Shown: one piece after another, positions 55,345 to 64,000 of the stretch
Layout: each line of letters begins with the position of its first letter
How positions within the stretch are numbered: the first letter of the stretch is position 1
DNA from: Dipteronia dyeriana
Lineage: Eukaryota; Streptophyta; Magnoliopsida; Sapindales; Sapindaceae
Assembly: GCA_032871835.1 (NCBI GenBank)
Contig: CM065299.1
Coordinates: forward strand, 2,203,001 to 2,267,000
Direction of reading: 5' to 3'
DNA length: 64,000 bases
Made by a program: the position numbers and the translations under genes
The notes under the pieces: model-generated
Database searches by the model: none
Told to the model about the DNA's origin: nothing
The model's input: only the letters and a program-made list of their open reading frames with translations

Positions 55345-56487
55345 ATGGAGTGTCTTCCGCGAGAGATATTCCTTAACATACTATCAAGGCTGCCTGTGAC
55401 ATCTTTACTGCAATCCAAGCTCGTATGCAAAGCGTGGCACAATTTAGTCCAAGACCCTGTTCTTGTTAGTATGCATTTCTCCCGTGCATCTAGGAACGAT
55501 CCATGTCTCATCTTACATAGTGATTCTCCAATCCGAAACCAGCTTTACTCACTAGAGCTCTCAGATCTTATCAAAGATGATAAGAGGGTCAAAAAAATCC
55601 GTGATCCTGTGTTACCCCAATTCAATGTAGTAGGTTCATGTAAAGGCTTGTTATGCTTATGTGATTCGTCTGAAGGAAACTTACTCTATGTATACAATCC
55701 CTTTTCCAGGGACTACATAGTGCTGCCCAAATCCGAAGAGGTACCTATTCAAAGTACAGTGTATGGATTTGGTTTCAATAAGACAACAAACAAGTTTAAA
55801 GTGATTCAGGCAGTTAATCCGCATCGTCCACGTGCATCTCGCAGGCTTCAAATTGGACTCTTGCCTTTTCAAGCAGAGTTTCAAATTCTCACTCTAGGCA
55901 GCCCTGCCTGGAGAACTCTTGGGAAACTACCTTATCGTCAAATTTATCAAGGACCATCGCAGGTTCTGGTCTGTGGAAGAATTCATTGGATTGCTTCGTC
56001 CGGATCAGATTGCCTGATAATCTCCTTTGATTTTGAATACGAGCAATTCCGGGAAGTTCAAAAGCCTGATTGTGGTGACTGGCCTAATATGGATCTAGTG
56101 GATTTTGGAGGTTGCCTTGCCACAGTCTCTATAGGTTATAGCAACTTTGAGATATGGATTATGAAGGAATATGATGTGAAGGAATCCTGGATCAAGGATT
56201 TCAACATTGGATATCATGTGCCAAGAAGCTTAGAAGAAGCTGATTCGAATTCAGCTAAACCCTTTTGTAATTCAAAATTAGACCAAAATAGCTCAACTGA
56301 TCGTGTTGTAGGCCTTCTGAAAAACGGTAAGGTCTTGCTAGAGTACAAATGCAGAGCTCTGGTTACTTATGATCCGAAAGATGGGACATTTAAGGACCTA
56401 ACCTTTCCAGGAATGCCATATTGGTTTGAAGTTGTTGTTCATGAGGGTAGCCTCAATTGGATTGACACTCTCCTCATTGATACATAA
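55345..56487 (+). CDS. F-box protein C4
   Basis: 380 residues, intact. The F-box is at 1-44 (MECLPREIFLNILSRLPV, then LVCKAWHNLVQDPVL). FBA-type domain: LPQFNVVGSCKGLLCL, YNPFSRDYIVLPKS, YGFGFNKTTNKFKV, AEFQILTLGSPAWRTLG, SFDFEYEQFREVQKPDCG, IWIMKEYDVKESWIKDFN and LLEYKCRALVTYDPKDG, ending DTLLIDT. Variable loop NPHRPRASRRLQIGLLPFQ. Very close to C2 in its C-terminal half, yet placed among E-type genes and driven, as far as can be seen, by an E-type leader. Predicted SCF substrate receptor. Confidence 0.9.
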   Translation: MECLPREIFLNILSRLPVTSLLQSKLVCKAWHNLVQDPVLVSMHFSRASRNDPCLILHSDSPIRNQLYSLELSDLIKDDKRVKKIRDPVLPQFNVVGSCKGLLCLCDSSEGNLLYVYNPFSRDYIVLPKSEEVPIQSTVYGFGFNKTTNKFKVIQAVNPHRPRASRRLQIGLLPFQAEFQILTLGSPAWRTLGKLPYRQIYQGPSQVLVCGRIHWIASSGSDCLIISFDFEYEQFREVQKPDCGDWPNMDLVDFGGCLATVSIGYSNFEIWIMKEYDVKESWIKDFNIGYHVPRSLEEADSNSAKPFCNSKLDQNSSTDRVVGLLKNGKVLLEYKCRALVTYDPKDGTFKDLTFPGMPYWFEVVVHEGSLNWIDTLLIDT

Positions 56488-57006
56488 AAGTTTCAGCTAG
56501 TTTCCTCCTCTGTATTTTTGTCTAATGTTCATTTTCGCCTTTCAGCTGTCAACTTCTACTTGTAAGTGCAATGTTTGCAAAACTATATGAATTCTGTGAA
56601 ATCCAGCTGTTTTCATTCTTCCTGTAATTGTAGCCTATTGTCAAATAAAAAGATTTTCACTGCATATTTCTATTCTATTTGAAGTTTTAGTAGTAATATA
56701 ACTTTCCCATAAACCCACAAAAGATTTCCATTTATTTTCTAGGATGTGTGTATTATCAAAGAAGATACTGTAATACCTTGCATTTGTACCTAAGTGAACA
56801 AATTCATATTTGTCTCGTATGACATTATTGTCTGTTTGTTCTTGAAATCGCCGGCTCATATATGCTAAAATGGACAGTACATCAAGGAATATTATCTAAT
56901 TGAGTTCATTTTGTTTGATCGGTGTCCTTTTGTTTGTTTCAAACCTTGTTTTCATCTCCAATAAGTCTTCTTTAAATCCTGTATGCTTTCTGAATCTTTA
57001 CCAAGC
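56488..57006. other. C4 3' flank
   Basis: Matches the C3 3' flank, including GAAATCGCCGGCTCATATAT. No gene. Confidence 0.5.
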
Positions 57007-57470
57007 ATGGAATCAATTTGTGATGAACAAGGCAAAGAGAGCAACCTAGAAAGGGAGAAACAAACAGGAACAATTAAGTAGGTCCTTCAACTTAACACTA
57101 GACCCTCTTCTCGTTGACAGGCATTTCTTGTGCAGGATTGAGAACGATCCATGTCTGATCCTGCACATTGATTATCCAATCTGAAACCAGGTTTATTTCA
57201 TAGATCTCTCTGCTGGAAATGAAAATGATAAGAAAGTGAACCAGATGTGGATCCATCCTTCAGCTTTTCCAAGCTTTATGACAGAAGGGGACATATAAAA
57301 GTGTTGTGCCTCCTGAAAAGTGGTGAGATTCTGTTGGAATATAGGTACAGAGTTCTGGTATCTTGTGACCGAACATTTTAGGATCTAAGTTTCCTGGAAT
57401 GCTGAACTGGTTTGAAACGTTCGTTCATGTAGGTAGCCTCAATTGGATCGACACCCTCATCGATATGTAA
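57007..57470 (+). pseudogene. E-type F-box pseudogene with internal deletions
   Basis: ATG at 57007 (MESICDEQGKESNLERE) runs into TAG within 26 codons. The F-box helices are deleted: sequence resumes at ACACTAGACCCTCTTCTCGT and ATTGAGAACGATCCATGTCT (the LENDPCLILHID segment). A large part of the FBA domain is missing between about 57258 and 57265, jumping to AAAGTGTTGTGCCTCCTGAA. The ending GSLNWIDTLIDM and TAA (57468-57470) are recognisable. A third E-lineage copy, dead. Confidence 0.75.
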
Positions 57471-58006
57471 ACTGCACATGTTCCAAATTAACTTCAATCT
57501 CATACCTTTCAAATTATCTTCAAGTTGAAACGAATAGTATCATTTCTTTGATTGTTGTAGGAAATTTATGTACATAGAACTTGTATCTTAGTCACTTTGT
57601 ATGATCAAATGCATATTTCAGTTCCATTTCAAAATTTGACCAGTACTTTTCTATAAGATGTTCTAGTTTCCTATTCCATTTAGATCAAAACTTCAACAAA
57701 GGGCATGCAAATTTCAATCTTGCATTGCACGTACCTAATTGAATTGATTTTCGATGTGAACACTCAGCAAGAGCATCTGTTTTTCGGACTGGAAATATCT
57801 GAATGACATTATATGTTTGGTTTTGTTCATAATATTGCCGGCACATACGCTCCAAGTACATCAAGGAGTCAATACCAAATTGTTTATCCCAATGCCCAAA
57901 CAAGACCATTTCATTGTTATTTTCAACTTCTATTTTTTTTATTGGATTTGTTCTCATCTCCAAGACTTATTTAAATCTTGTGAAATAGTTTAATTTGAAT
58001 CAAACC
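57471..58006. other. E2 upstream region
   Basis: No gene. It resembles the stretch before E1 (ACCATTTCATTGTTATTT, GGATTTGTTCTCATCTCCAAG), so it may hold the end of an E-type leader intron. Confidence 0.4.
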
Positions 58007-60331
58007 ATGGAATCAATTTCTGATGGAGTACGGGACAAGAAAAGCAAGCTCGTAAGGGGTACACCGACAAGAACGATCAAGATGGAGTGTCTTCCACAAG
58101 AAATAGTCTTCAACATACTATCCAGCTTACCGATATCATCTCTAGTGAAAATCAAGTTTGTATGCCGAGCCTGGTGTGACTTGACACTACACTCTTATCT
58201 CATTAATAGCCATCTCCTACGCCAGATTGAGAATGATCCATGTTTGATCTTGCACAGTGATCATCCCATCCGAAACCAAATTTATTTCCTAGATCTCTCT
58301 GCTGACAATGAAAATGATAATAGAGCGAAGAAATTCTCTGCTACTCCTGCAATGCTGCCTGAATTCGTCCTTAGACTCATGTAATGGCCTCATATGCTTA
58401 AAAGGTTCATCACCCTGGAATAAACTCCATATATACAACCCTTTTACCAGAATCAGATAGAGCTACCAGGATCCACCCTAGATTCTTATAAAGAACAGGT
58501 TTTCGAATCCTTCCACCAAGGATACAAAGTGATCAAGATAGTATAAGATAAAAATATATCCACTAGAGTTTCAAAGTTTCATATTCTGACTCTGGGAATA
58601 AGAAGATGTTAGGTTTTGGCTCGTATTCTCAAATAGACCCAATGTGAACCAAACAAGACTCAATTGATGTGGTACTTCCTGGAGACGTGGGATAACGTTT
58701 GGAAGTTGAAGATGATGTTTGAGGGAAGTTTGAAGACAAAGAAGAACAGAAGAAACGAAGTCTGGTGGGTTCCGCGACGTAGACCGCTGTACAGACATGC
58801 GCCTAGACCGCGGCATGGAGAGCGGTCGTGTCCAGGAGATCAAGAGCGGCGTGGACCGCGGCACAGAGAGCGGTAGATGACAGTGGCTTTTCGCGGTATA
58901 GGAAGCGGGGTGCACACCAAGACCTAGACCGCAGGAAACGCGTATCTTGCTCAAAGAGGAATGTTGCGCATGGAGATAGGAAAGTATTTTCCTCTGGAAG
59001 TTCTTGTGCTAATCAGAAAAGGAAAGAGTTTGTCTTCATGAAGAATAGGAAAGTCCTGTAACAAGAAGACTTGTCATAAATAGGAAATAGTATTTATGTG
59101 GAACAAGTAAGTCTTATACTTTTAGGAGTAGGATTTCCTATTATGTTAAACTCCCTGTAATTAGTATAAATAGACCTTGTATCTAGATTATTTTATGTGT
59201 GGAGAAAAAAGAACACCATGTAACATCAGAGAGTAGTAGAGAGATCCGGGTGAGAGACCCGTGAGAATATCCGGGGAGGGATCTAAGGGAATATCAGTGG
59301 ATCAAGTTAGAGATCCGTGGGTGATATTCAGGGGAAACCTAGGGGATATTGTGGGGTTCTTGGTAAGGATCTTGGGAGCGTGGTTTGGGTTTTGGGTGTG
59401 AGAGAGAATCCTGAAATATATGGTTGTAACAATTTATCATATAGTGGAGTTTTCTCTGTTGTCCTGACGGCCCGTGGTTTTTTACCCTATTTGGATTTTC
59501 CACGTAAATCTTGTGTTGTGATTGGTTTACTTTCTCTGATCTATTTTTCTGCTATTGACGTTGTTAATTGCTATGAGTTATGGGCATATATTAGGCACGA
59601 CGATTCCGCGTTCATCGATTCCGTGAGAAGAGATATTCTCCAACAGAAGAAGCTCCAGTACTATTTGGAGAAGTATCGGAAATTTGCTTACAGGTTCATT
59701 TATGGTTCGAGACAAGCATTTGCCAATGGAAGATTTCACTGGAAATTCCTGCCACAGAATCTTGTCGAGCTCAGGCCTGATAGTTTTCTGATTGTATCAT
59801 TTGACTTGGTGGATGAGAAATTCCTGGAGGTCCCCGAAACCTGCCTGTCCTGGAGCCCTGGAGGAGGGTATTTGTCATCTGGCTGTTCTAGGAGGTTGTC
59901 TAGCTGTAGCTGGTCCTGCGTGTCTTGCAAGTATTGAGATTTATGTAATGAAGAATTACAACATTAAAGAATCCTGGATCAAAGAATACAGCTTTGGACA
60001 TTATTACTTTGGAAGGGATTTGGATGAAAATGTTGTGGTTTCTAGTCGCCTTCTGATTCCATATTCTGTAAGAGGACCTCTGAGATTGTTGTGCCTCCTG
60101 AAGAAGGGTGAGAAACTGCTGCATTATATGCACGGAGTTCTGGTAACTTACTACCCGAAATCCGGAACATTCAAGGATCTATGCTTTCCAGGAATGATGA
60201 GCTGGTTTCAAACTTTTGTTCATGTGGGTAGCCTTGGTTGGATTGACACCACGACTGCGGCGACCGGAACCTGTACATATTCCGGTGATACTATGTTAAG
60301 TGCAGCATTCAAATCATTCCCTTCTGGATGA
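58007..60331 (+). pseudogene. E-type F-box pseudogene E2, split by a solo LTR
   Basis: ATG at 58007 opens MESISDGVRDKKSKLVRGTP and an intact F-box (MECLPQEIVFNILSSLPI). Two bases are lost in the FVLIDSCNG motif, giving a stop at 58382-58384. Further losses follow near 58450 and 58510. At 58606 a 1039-bp solo LTR is inserted. The gene resumes at 59646 (GAAGAAGCTCCAGTAC) and, after another frame change near 59830, encodes the normal E-type end (EIYVMKNYNIKESWIKEYS...FVHVGSLGWIDT). The tail runs on to 60331, slightly longer than in E1. Confidence 0.88.
58607..59645 (+). mobile_element. Solo LTR in E2
   Basis: 1039 bp, starts TGTTAGGTTTTGG, ends TTCTCCAACA, with a perfect 5-bp duplication GAAGA (58602-58606 and 59646-59650). 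TATA box GTATAAATAGA at about 59164. The frames inside (58571-59061, 59317-59640) are accidental. It includes an unusually GC-rich block (58775-58940) with CGCGG and GACCGC words. Confidence 0.85.
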
Positions 60332-62307
60332 TTGTTTCTTTTCTACTGTCTTCAATATTGTTGATACCATTTTATCTGACATAATTTATATTCAAAATTA
60401 TGTTCCTTAAATGTCTGATAATCATCCTAACAAAAATATCATCAAAATTTATGAATATTAGTAAATTTTAAATAATGCAATGGATATTTTAATCAATCTA
60501 AATTTGTAATATAGCCATCAAAACCAATAATTAGTTACTTGTTCAAAACTCAAGTGGAAATAACGGCTCTAAAGTTTAACACAAAAAAAAAAAAAAAAAA
60601 AAAGTGTGGTCCATCCTTACAGATCTATTTATACAGAAAATCTTTTATTAAGTAAATCTATTAAAAGCCCATATACCTTTTAAATAAAAATGGTACGAAG
60701 ATGATGAGTTTGATATGGGTAAGAGTTGGGTATTGGATTCAATATCTGGAATGGGGCTACTAGATTGAATTTTTAACTGAATTCAAATCGTTTCTTGAAT
60801 CTTTATGGGTCACTCACAAAAAAAAAATGTTTTTGGGTTCCGCTCTCTTGCTCTCTCTTTTGAATGTGAAGAGAGAAATTTAGGATTCTACATTAGTTCA
60901 AAACATGTTAGATTGATGAGAATCTAAGTGGGGTTTTACTGGATTTGGTCTTCCAATCAAATGTTGGAACCCAAATTTTTAAGTTCAATTCTAGAATAAA
61001 AAAAAACACCCAAACAAAAATTTAAAACTTTGAATGATTTTTGTTTTTTTTTTTCAGAAATAATGAATTGAAATTAAAAAAGAAGATACCAATTTTGGTA
61101 GTGTAGCTCAAAGACTCCACAACAATGCTCCACCATTTTTCTCGACTTTATGTTTTCTTTTTCTTTTTTTACTACTCATTTTTTTGGTTGACTTTATTGA
61201 GTTGATTTTGGGATCAAGATATTGGTGATGAATTTGGATATGAAGATGGAGTTGTTGTTTGGTGTTATACTGTTATTGTGTATTTGTGTTAGAGGCAAGC
61301 CTAGTCTATATTTGAAGCCTGGTCTAAATTTTTCAAATAATATATTAGAGGAGACGGTATCCACATTTGAGATTAATGGTCAAGGAAGGACAAATAATAT
61401 ATATATATATATATATGCACCCCAAGCATTGAACCGTGGTGGTGGAGGCTCCCAAGAGGGAATCCAACCATATTGACAAGAGGTCTTATGCATATATATA
61501 AGGGTAGTGGATTCATCATACATCTCAGCACTATTATTATACTGAATCTCACATGTGACTTTTTTTCTTTATTATTTACTTTTATTTTAACTTTTATCTT
61601 TATCTTTTCAATCTTCATCGTTTATCTTATTTTTATTTATGTTTCTTTAATTTTTTCCTATACCACAATCTATACTCTCTCTTCGTCTTTTCAATTCATT
61701 TATTCTCTGTAACACATTTCAAATTTTCAACTCCAACTCTTTTTTCATCTTCTTCATTTATTTTGTTCCTCTGCACCTGGGTTTTGTTTTTCGACATTTC
61801 CTAAAGCTTCTAGTTGTGGTGGTGATAACCCATACGTTGGCGGGATGACAATGGCGAATGACAATGATGGTTTACCAGTCAAGCGACTTACATCGATGGC
61901 GAGTCCTTGCAATAACTTTGCTTAGCTTGATTATCCCCACCAAATTAGTCGATTTTTTTGGTCAAATTGACCGGTTTTCTTCCGACCGTCTAATATGGCC
62001 AATTTGACTTAAATGGGACGGTCGACGTCCGTCTAAAGAACACCGGTTTTTAGTCTAGCCCCCGATTCAGAAATCTTGGCTACGCCACGGGTTAAAGCCG
62101 AGGATGAAGTTTTTGGTTTTTTTTTAAATGAAAAAAAAAAGTGTTAACCAATTTGTTTTTCTTGATAAATAAATATAAATAATAAATAAGTTTATATTGA
62201 ATGATGTGACAAGGGTAAATTCATCCTTTCATAAATTTAACCGGTATTTTGCCTATTGAGATAAATTCAGGGCATTTTAGACTTCCCTACTAGTTCTTGC
62301 AATTACA
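60332..62307. other. Spacer between E2 and C5 leader
   Basis: A 23-base A run at 60582-60604. (TA)n at 61399-61416 and near 61490. A TE-like end at 62050-62093 (TAGTCTAGCCCCCGATTCAG, CTTGGCTACGCCACG) is inverted relative to 35150. One short frame (61222-61476) has a hydrophobic, signal-like N-terminus. Otherwise AT-rich with nothing recognisable. Confidence 0.4.
61222..61476 (+). CDS. Doubtful small ORF with signal-like N-terminus
   Basis: 84 codons. From the third Met it reads MKMELLFGVILLLCICVRGK, a hydrophobic core of about 13 residues followed by a charged/polar break, as in secretory signal peptides. Then comes a polar stretch and a tail APQALNRGGGGSQEGIQPY. A (TA)n run is translated as IYIYIY in the middle, which argues against a real gene. 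No homologous frame is seen elsewhere in the window and I do not recognise it. Confidence 0.12.
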   Translation: MVMNLDMKMELLFGVILLLCICVRGKPSLYLKPGLNFSNNILEETVSTFEINGQGRTNNIYIYIYAPQALNRGGGGSQEGIQPY

Positions 62308-62422
62308 AATATCTCTGTCAAAAGCCCCAAATCCCTAACTCAAACTCACTTGCACGATACAGAAATCTCTGCTCACTCTCAAATCGAAAACAAAACTGAA
62401 ACCTTTCTAGATCGAAACCCAG
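62308..62422 (+). other. Putative 5'-UTR exon of C5
   Basis: Third copy of the leader: CAAATCCCTAACTCAAACTC...GATCGAAACCCAG then GTATGTAG. The acceptor TTTACAG is at 63360-63366, giving an intron of 944 bp. Most similar to the C4 leader. Confidence 0.5.
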
Positions 62423-63380
62423 GTATGTAGTGTCTACCATCGAAACCCAAATCGAATTTAGTTCTGAATTTCTATCGAAACCTTTCAATTAATTTTTTGA
62501 TTGTGAATTGAATTTTGCCGTTAATTGTGCAAAACTTGATCTTTCTACTTGTTAGGTTTTTTGTTACTTTAAATCTTCATGTTTAAGTTGCTTGAAACAA
62601 ACATTGTTTATTTAGAAACTCACCAGGACCTTGTACTTCTGTGTTGAAACACTCTAGTATTCTACAAGTGATATTGAATATATTTCAATCTTTGATTTAA
62701 TTTATATCTCATATTTGCAATTGTAACAAATAATTTCTATTTGTGCAAAAATCTACCCTTGAAAGTAATTTATGTTTTTGCAATTGCTTTCCTTACATGT
62801 GTCTGAGAGTAATTAGTGATATGCAGAGCATGTTCTTACCAGTGGTCATGGACTTATGGTGCAAGGTCATGAGTCATGCATGAACCAGTAAGCAAAAGAT
62901 TCCGACATACGATTGCAAAAGTCAGTTTTTTTTTTTTTTGGTATCTAATTATGTATTGCGAAATGTGTAGATATTGTGTGGGTTTCATATAATCATATCT
63001 GCCTAGGTTCTCCGCGACGATAGAAATTAATCAGCTCCCTTGATGACAGTTACCAACTCAACGCCATCTTCCTGTCACAAATCGTGTGCATGTGAAATCT
63101 TATAGTATGACTTTAAAAATGAAAATTATACAATAAAAGTCGATAGTTAATGGTGACAGCAATAAATTGAAACTCAATGGTTGATATTCTTGCGTTCTAT
63201 GTTTTGTTCTCAAATAATGTAATCTGATTCGAGACACGAATCACTATGCTGTGTTGTGTTGATTTTGATCTAAACTGTTCTTTTTATCTAAAAAAAACCC
63301 TAGCCACCCTTTCTCTCTTTTATCTCATCTCTTTGGCTCTTTGATTTTGGATTGATTAATTTACAGGATCAACAAGCACG

Positions 63381-64000
63381 ATGAGTGTCTTCCGCAAGAG
63401 ATGATCCTTAACATACTATCAAGGCTGCCTGTGACATCTTTACTGCAATCCAAGTTCATATGCAAAGCGTGGAACAATTTAGTCCAAGACCCTCTCTTGT
63501 TTGTATGCATTTTTCTCATGCAACTGAGAACGATCCATGTCTCATCTTACATATTGATTCTCCCATCCCAAACCAGCTTTACTCACTAGAGCTCTCAGAT
63601 GTTATCAAAGATGATCAGAGGGTCAAAAAAATCCGCGATCCTGTGTTGCCCCAATTCAACGTGGTAGGGTCATGTAAAGGCTTGTCATGCTTATGTGATT
63701 CGTCTGAAGAAAACTTACTGTGTGTATACAATCCCGTTTCCAGGGACTACATAATGCTGCCCAAATCCGAAGAGATTCCTAATCAAAGTACAGTGTACTG
63801 ATTTGGTTTCAGTCGGACAACAAACAAGTTCAAGGTGATTCAGGTAGTTAATCCGCTTAGTCCACGTGGACTTTGCAGGCTTCAAATTGGACTCTTGTCT
63901 TTTCAAGCAGAGGTTCAAATTCTCACTCTAGGCAGCCCTGCCTGGAGAACTCTTGGGAAACTACCTTACCATCGAATTTATCAACAACCGTCACAGGTTC
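63381..64000 (+). pseudogene. F-box pseudogene C5 (cut by the window end)
   Basis: C-type copy. One G is missing right after the start (CACGATGAGTGTC for CACGATGGAGTGTC). A second base is missing in the DPLLL codons (ACCCTCTCTTG, about 63493), and the VYGFGF Tyr-Gly codons read TACTGA (stop 63799-63801). The FBA segments LPQFNVVGSCKGLSCL and NPVSRDYIMLPKS are recognisable. Homology continues to the right edge (AEVQILTLGSPAWRTLGKLP). Closest to C2/C4. Confidence 0.85.

Noticed and set aside
61373..61618. Lys/Ile-rich minus frame overlapping 61222-61476
   Set aside because: Low-complexity translation of AT-rich DNA with a (TA)n run.
11958..63999. Possible self-incompatibility S-locus (cluster of F-box genes)
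   Set aside because: No S-RNase gene is present, and the proteins look closer to the At3g07870-type FBA family than to SLF/SFB as far as memory allows. Only a tree could settle it.

Overview
The window looks like nuclear DNA of a flowering plant, most likely a eudicot. It is AT-rich, with long non-coding spacers and layered transposons of typical plant families. Its real genes are all members of one plant family: F-box proteins of about 380-406 residues with a C-terminal F-box-associated (FBA) domain. From memory they most resemble the Arabidopsis At3g07870 type; no database search was possible. Every F-box gene is on the + strand and has a single coding exon. I cannot name the species.

The array is modular. 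Four paralog types recur: A (starts MEYLPRE), B (starts MEFLPQE or a close variant), C (starts MECLPRE) and the more distant E (N-terminal extension MESISDG). The left two thirds repeats a unit of [about 0.7-0.9 kb GATCC-rich repeat flanked by TAGATCTA] - C - A - B. U1 (0.7-15.3 kb) has lost C and keeps A1 and a broken B1. U2 (15.7-22.8 kb) has broken C1, intact A2, and B2 with one nonsense codon. U3 (23.2-34.8 kb) has intact C2, A3 split by a Copia element, and intact B3. U4 (36.8-42.4 kb) has a C/A fusion pseudogene and a frameshifted B4. U5 (42.8-45.8 kb) has only intact C3. Beyond it lie intact E1, intact C4, an E remnant, E2 split by a solo LTR, and C5 running off the right edge. I count seven intact genes (A1, A2, C2, B3, C3, E1, C4) and about ten broken ones.

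Mobile DNA fills the rest. At 1.5-11.3 kb a pogo/Lemi1-like DNA transposon remnant holds a non-coding LTR retrotransposon (TSD AGTGG), whose left LTR holds a 1.7-kb solo LTR (TSD CACCG). At 27.4-32.6 kb a defective Copia element sits in A3 (TSD TGAAG), and its 5' LTR holds another solo LTR. At 49.3-52.2 kb there is a 5'-truncated LINE on the minus strand. At 52.6-54.1 kb there is a non-autonomous Mutator-like element with a perfect 9-bp duplication. At 58.6-59.6 kb a solo LTR interrupts E2 (TSD GAAGA). Several MITEs, a hAT-like insertion in C1 and a lone CACTA end complete the set.

By family knowledge the intact genes should encode substrate receptors of SCF (Skp1-Cullin-F-box) ubiquitin ligases: the F-box binds Skp1/ASK and the FBA domain recruits targets. 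The copies differ most in a short loop of the FBA domain, and the array shows birth, fusion, conversion and death of copies. No RNA gene or CRISPR array was recognised.
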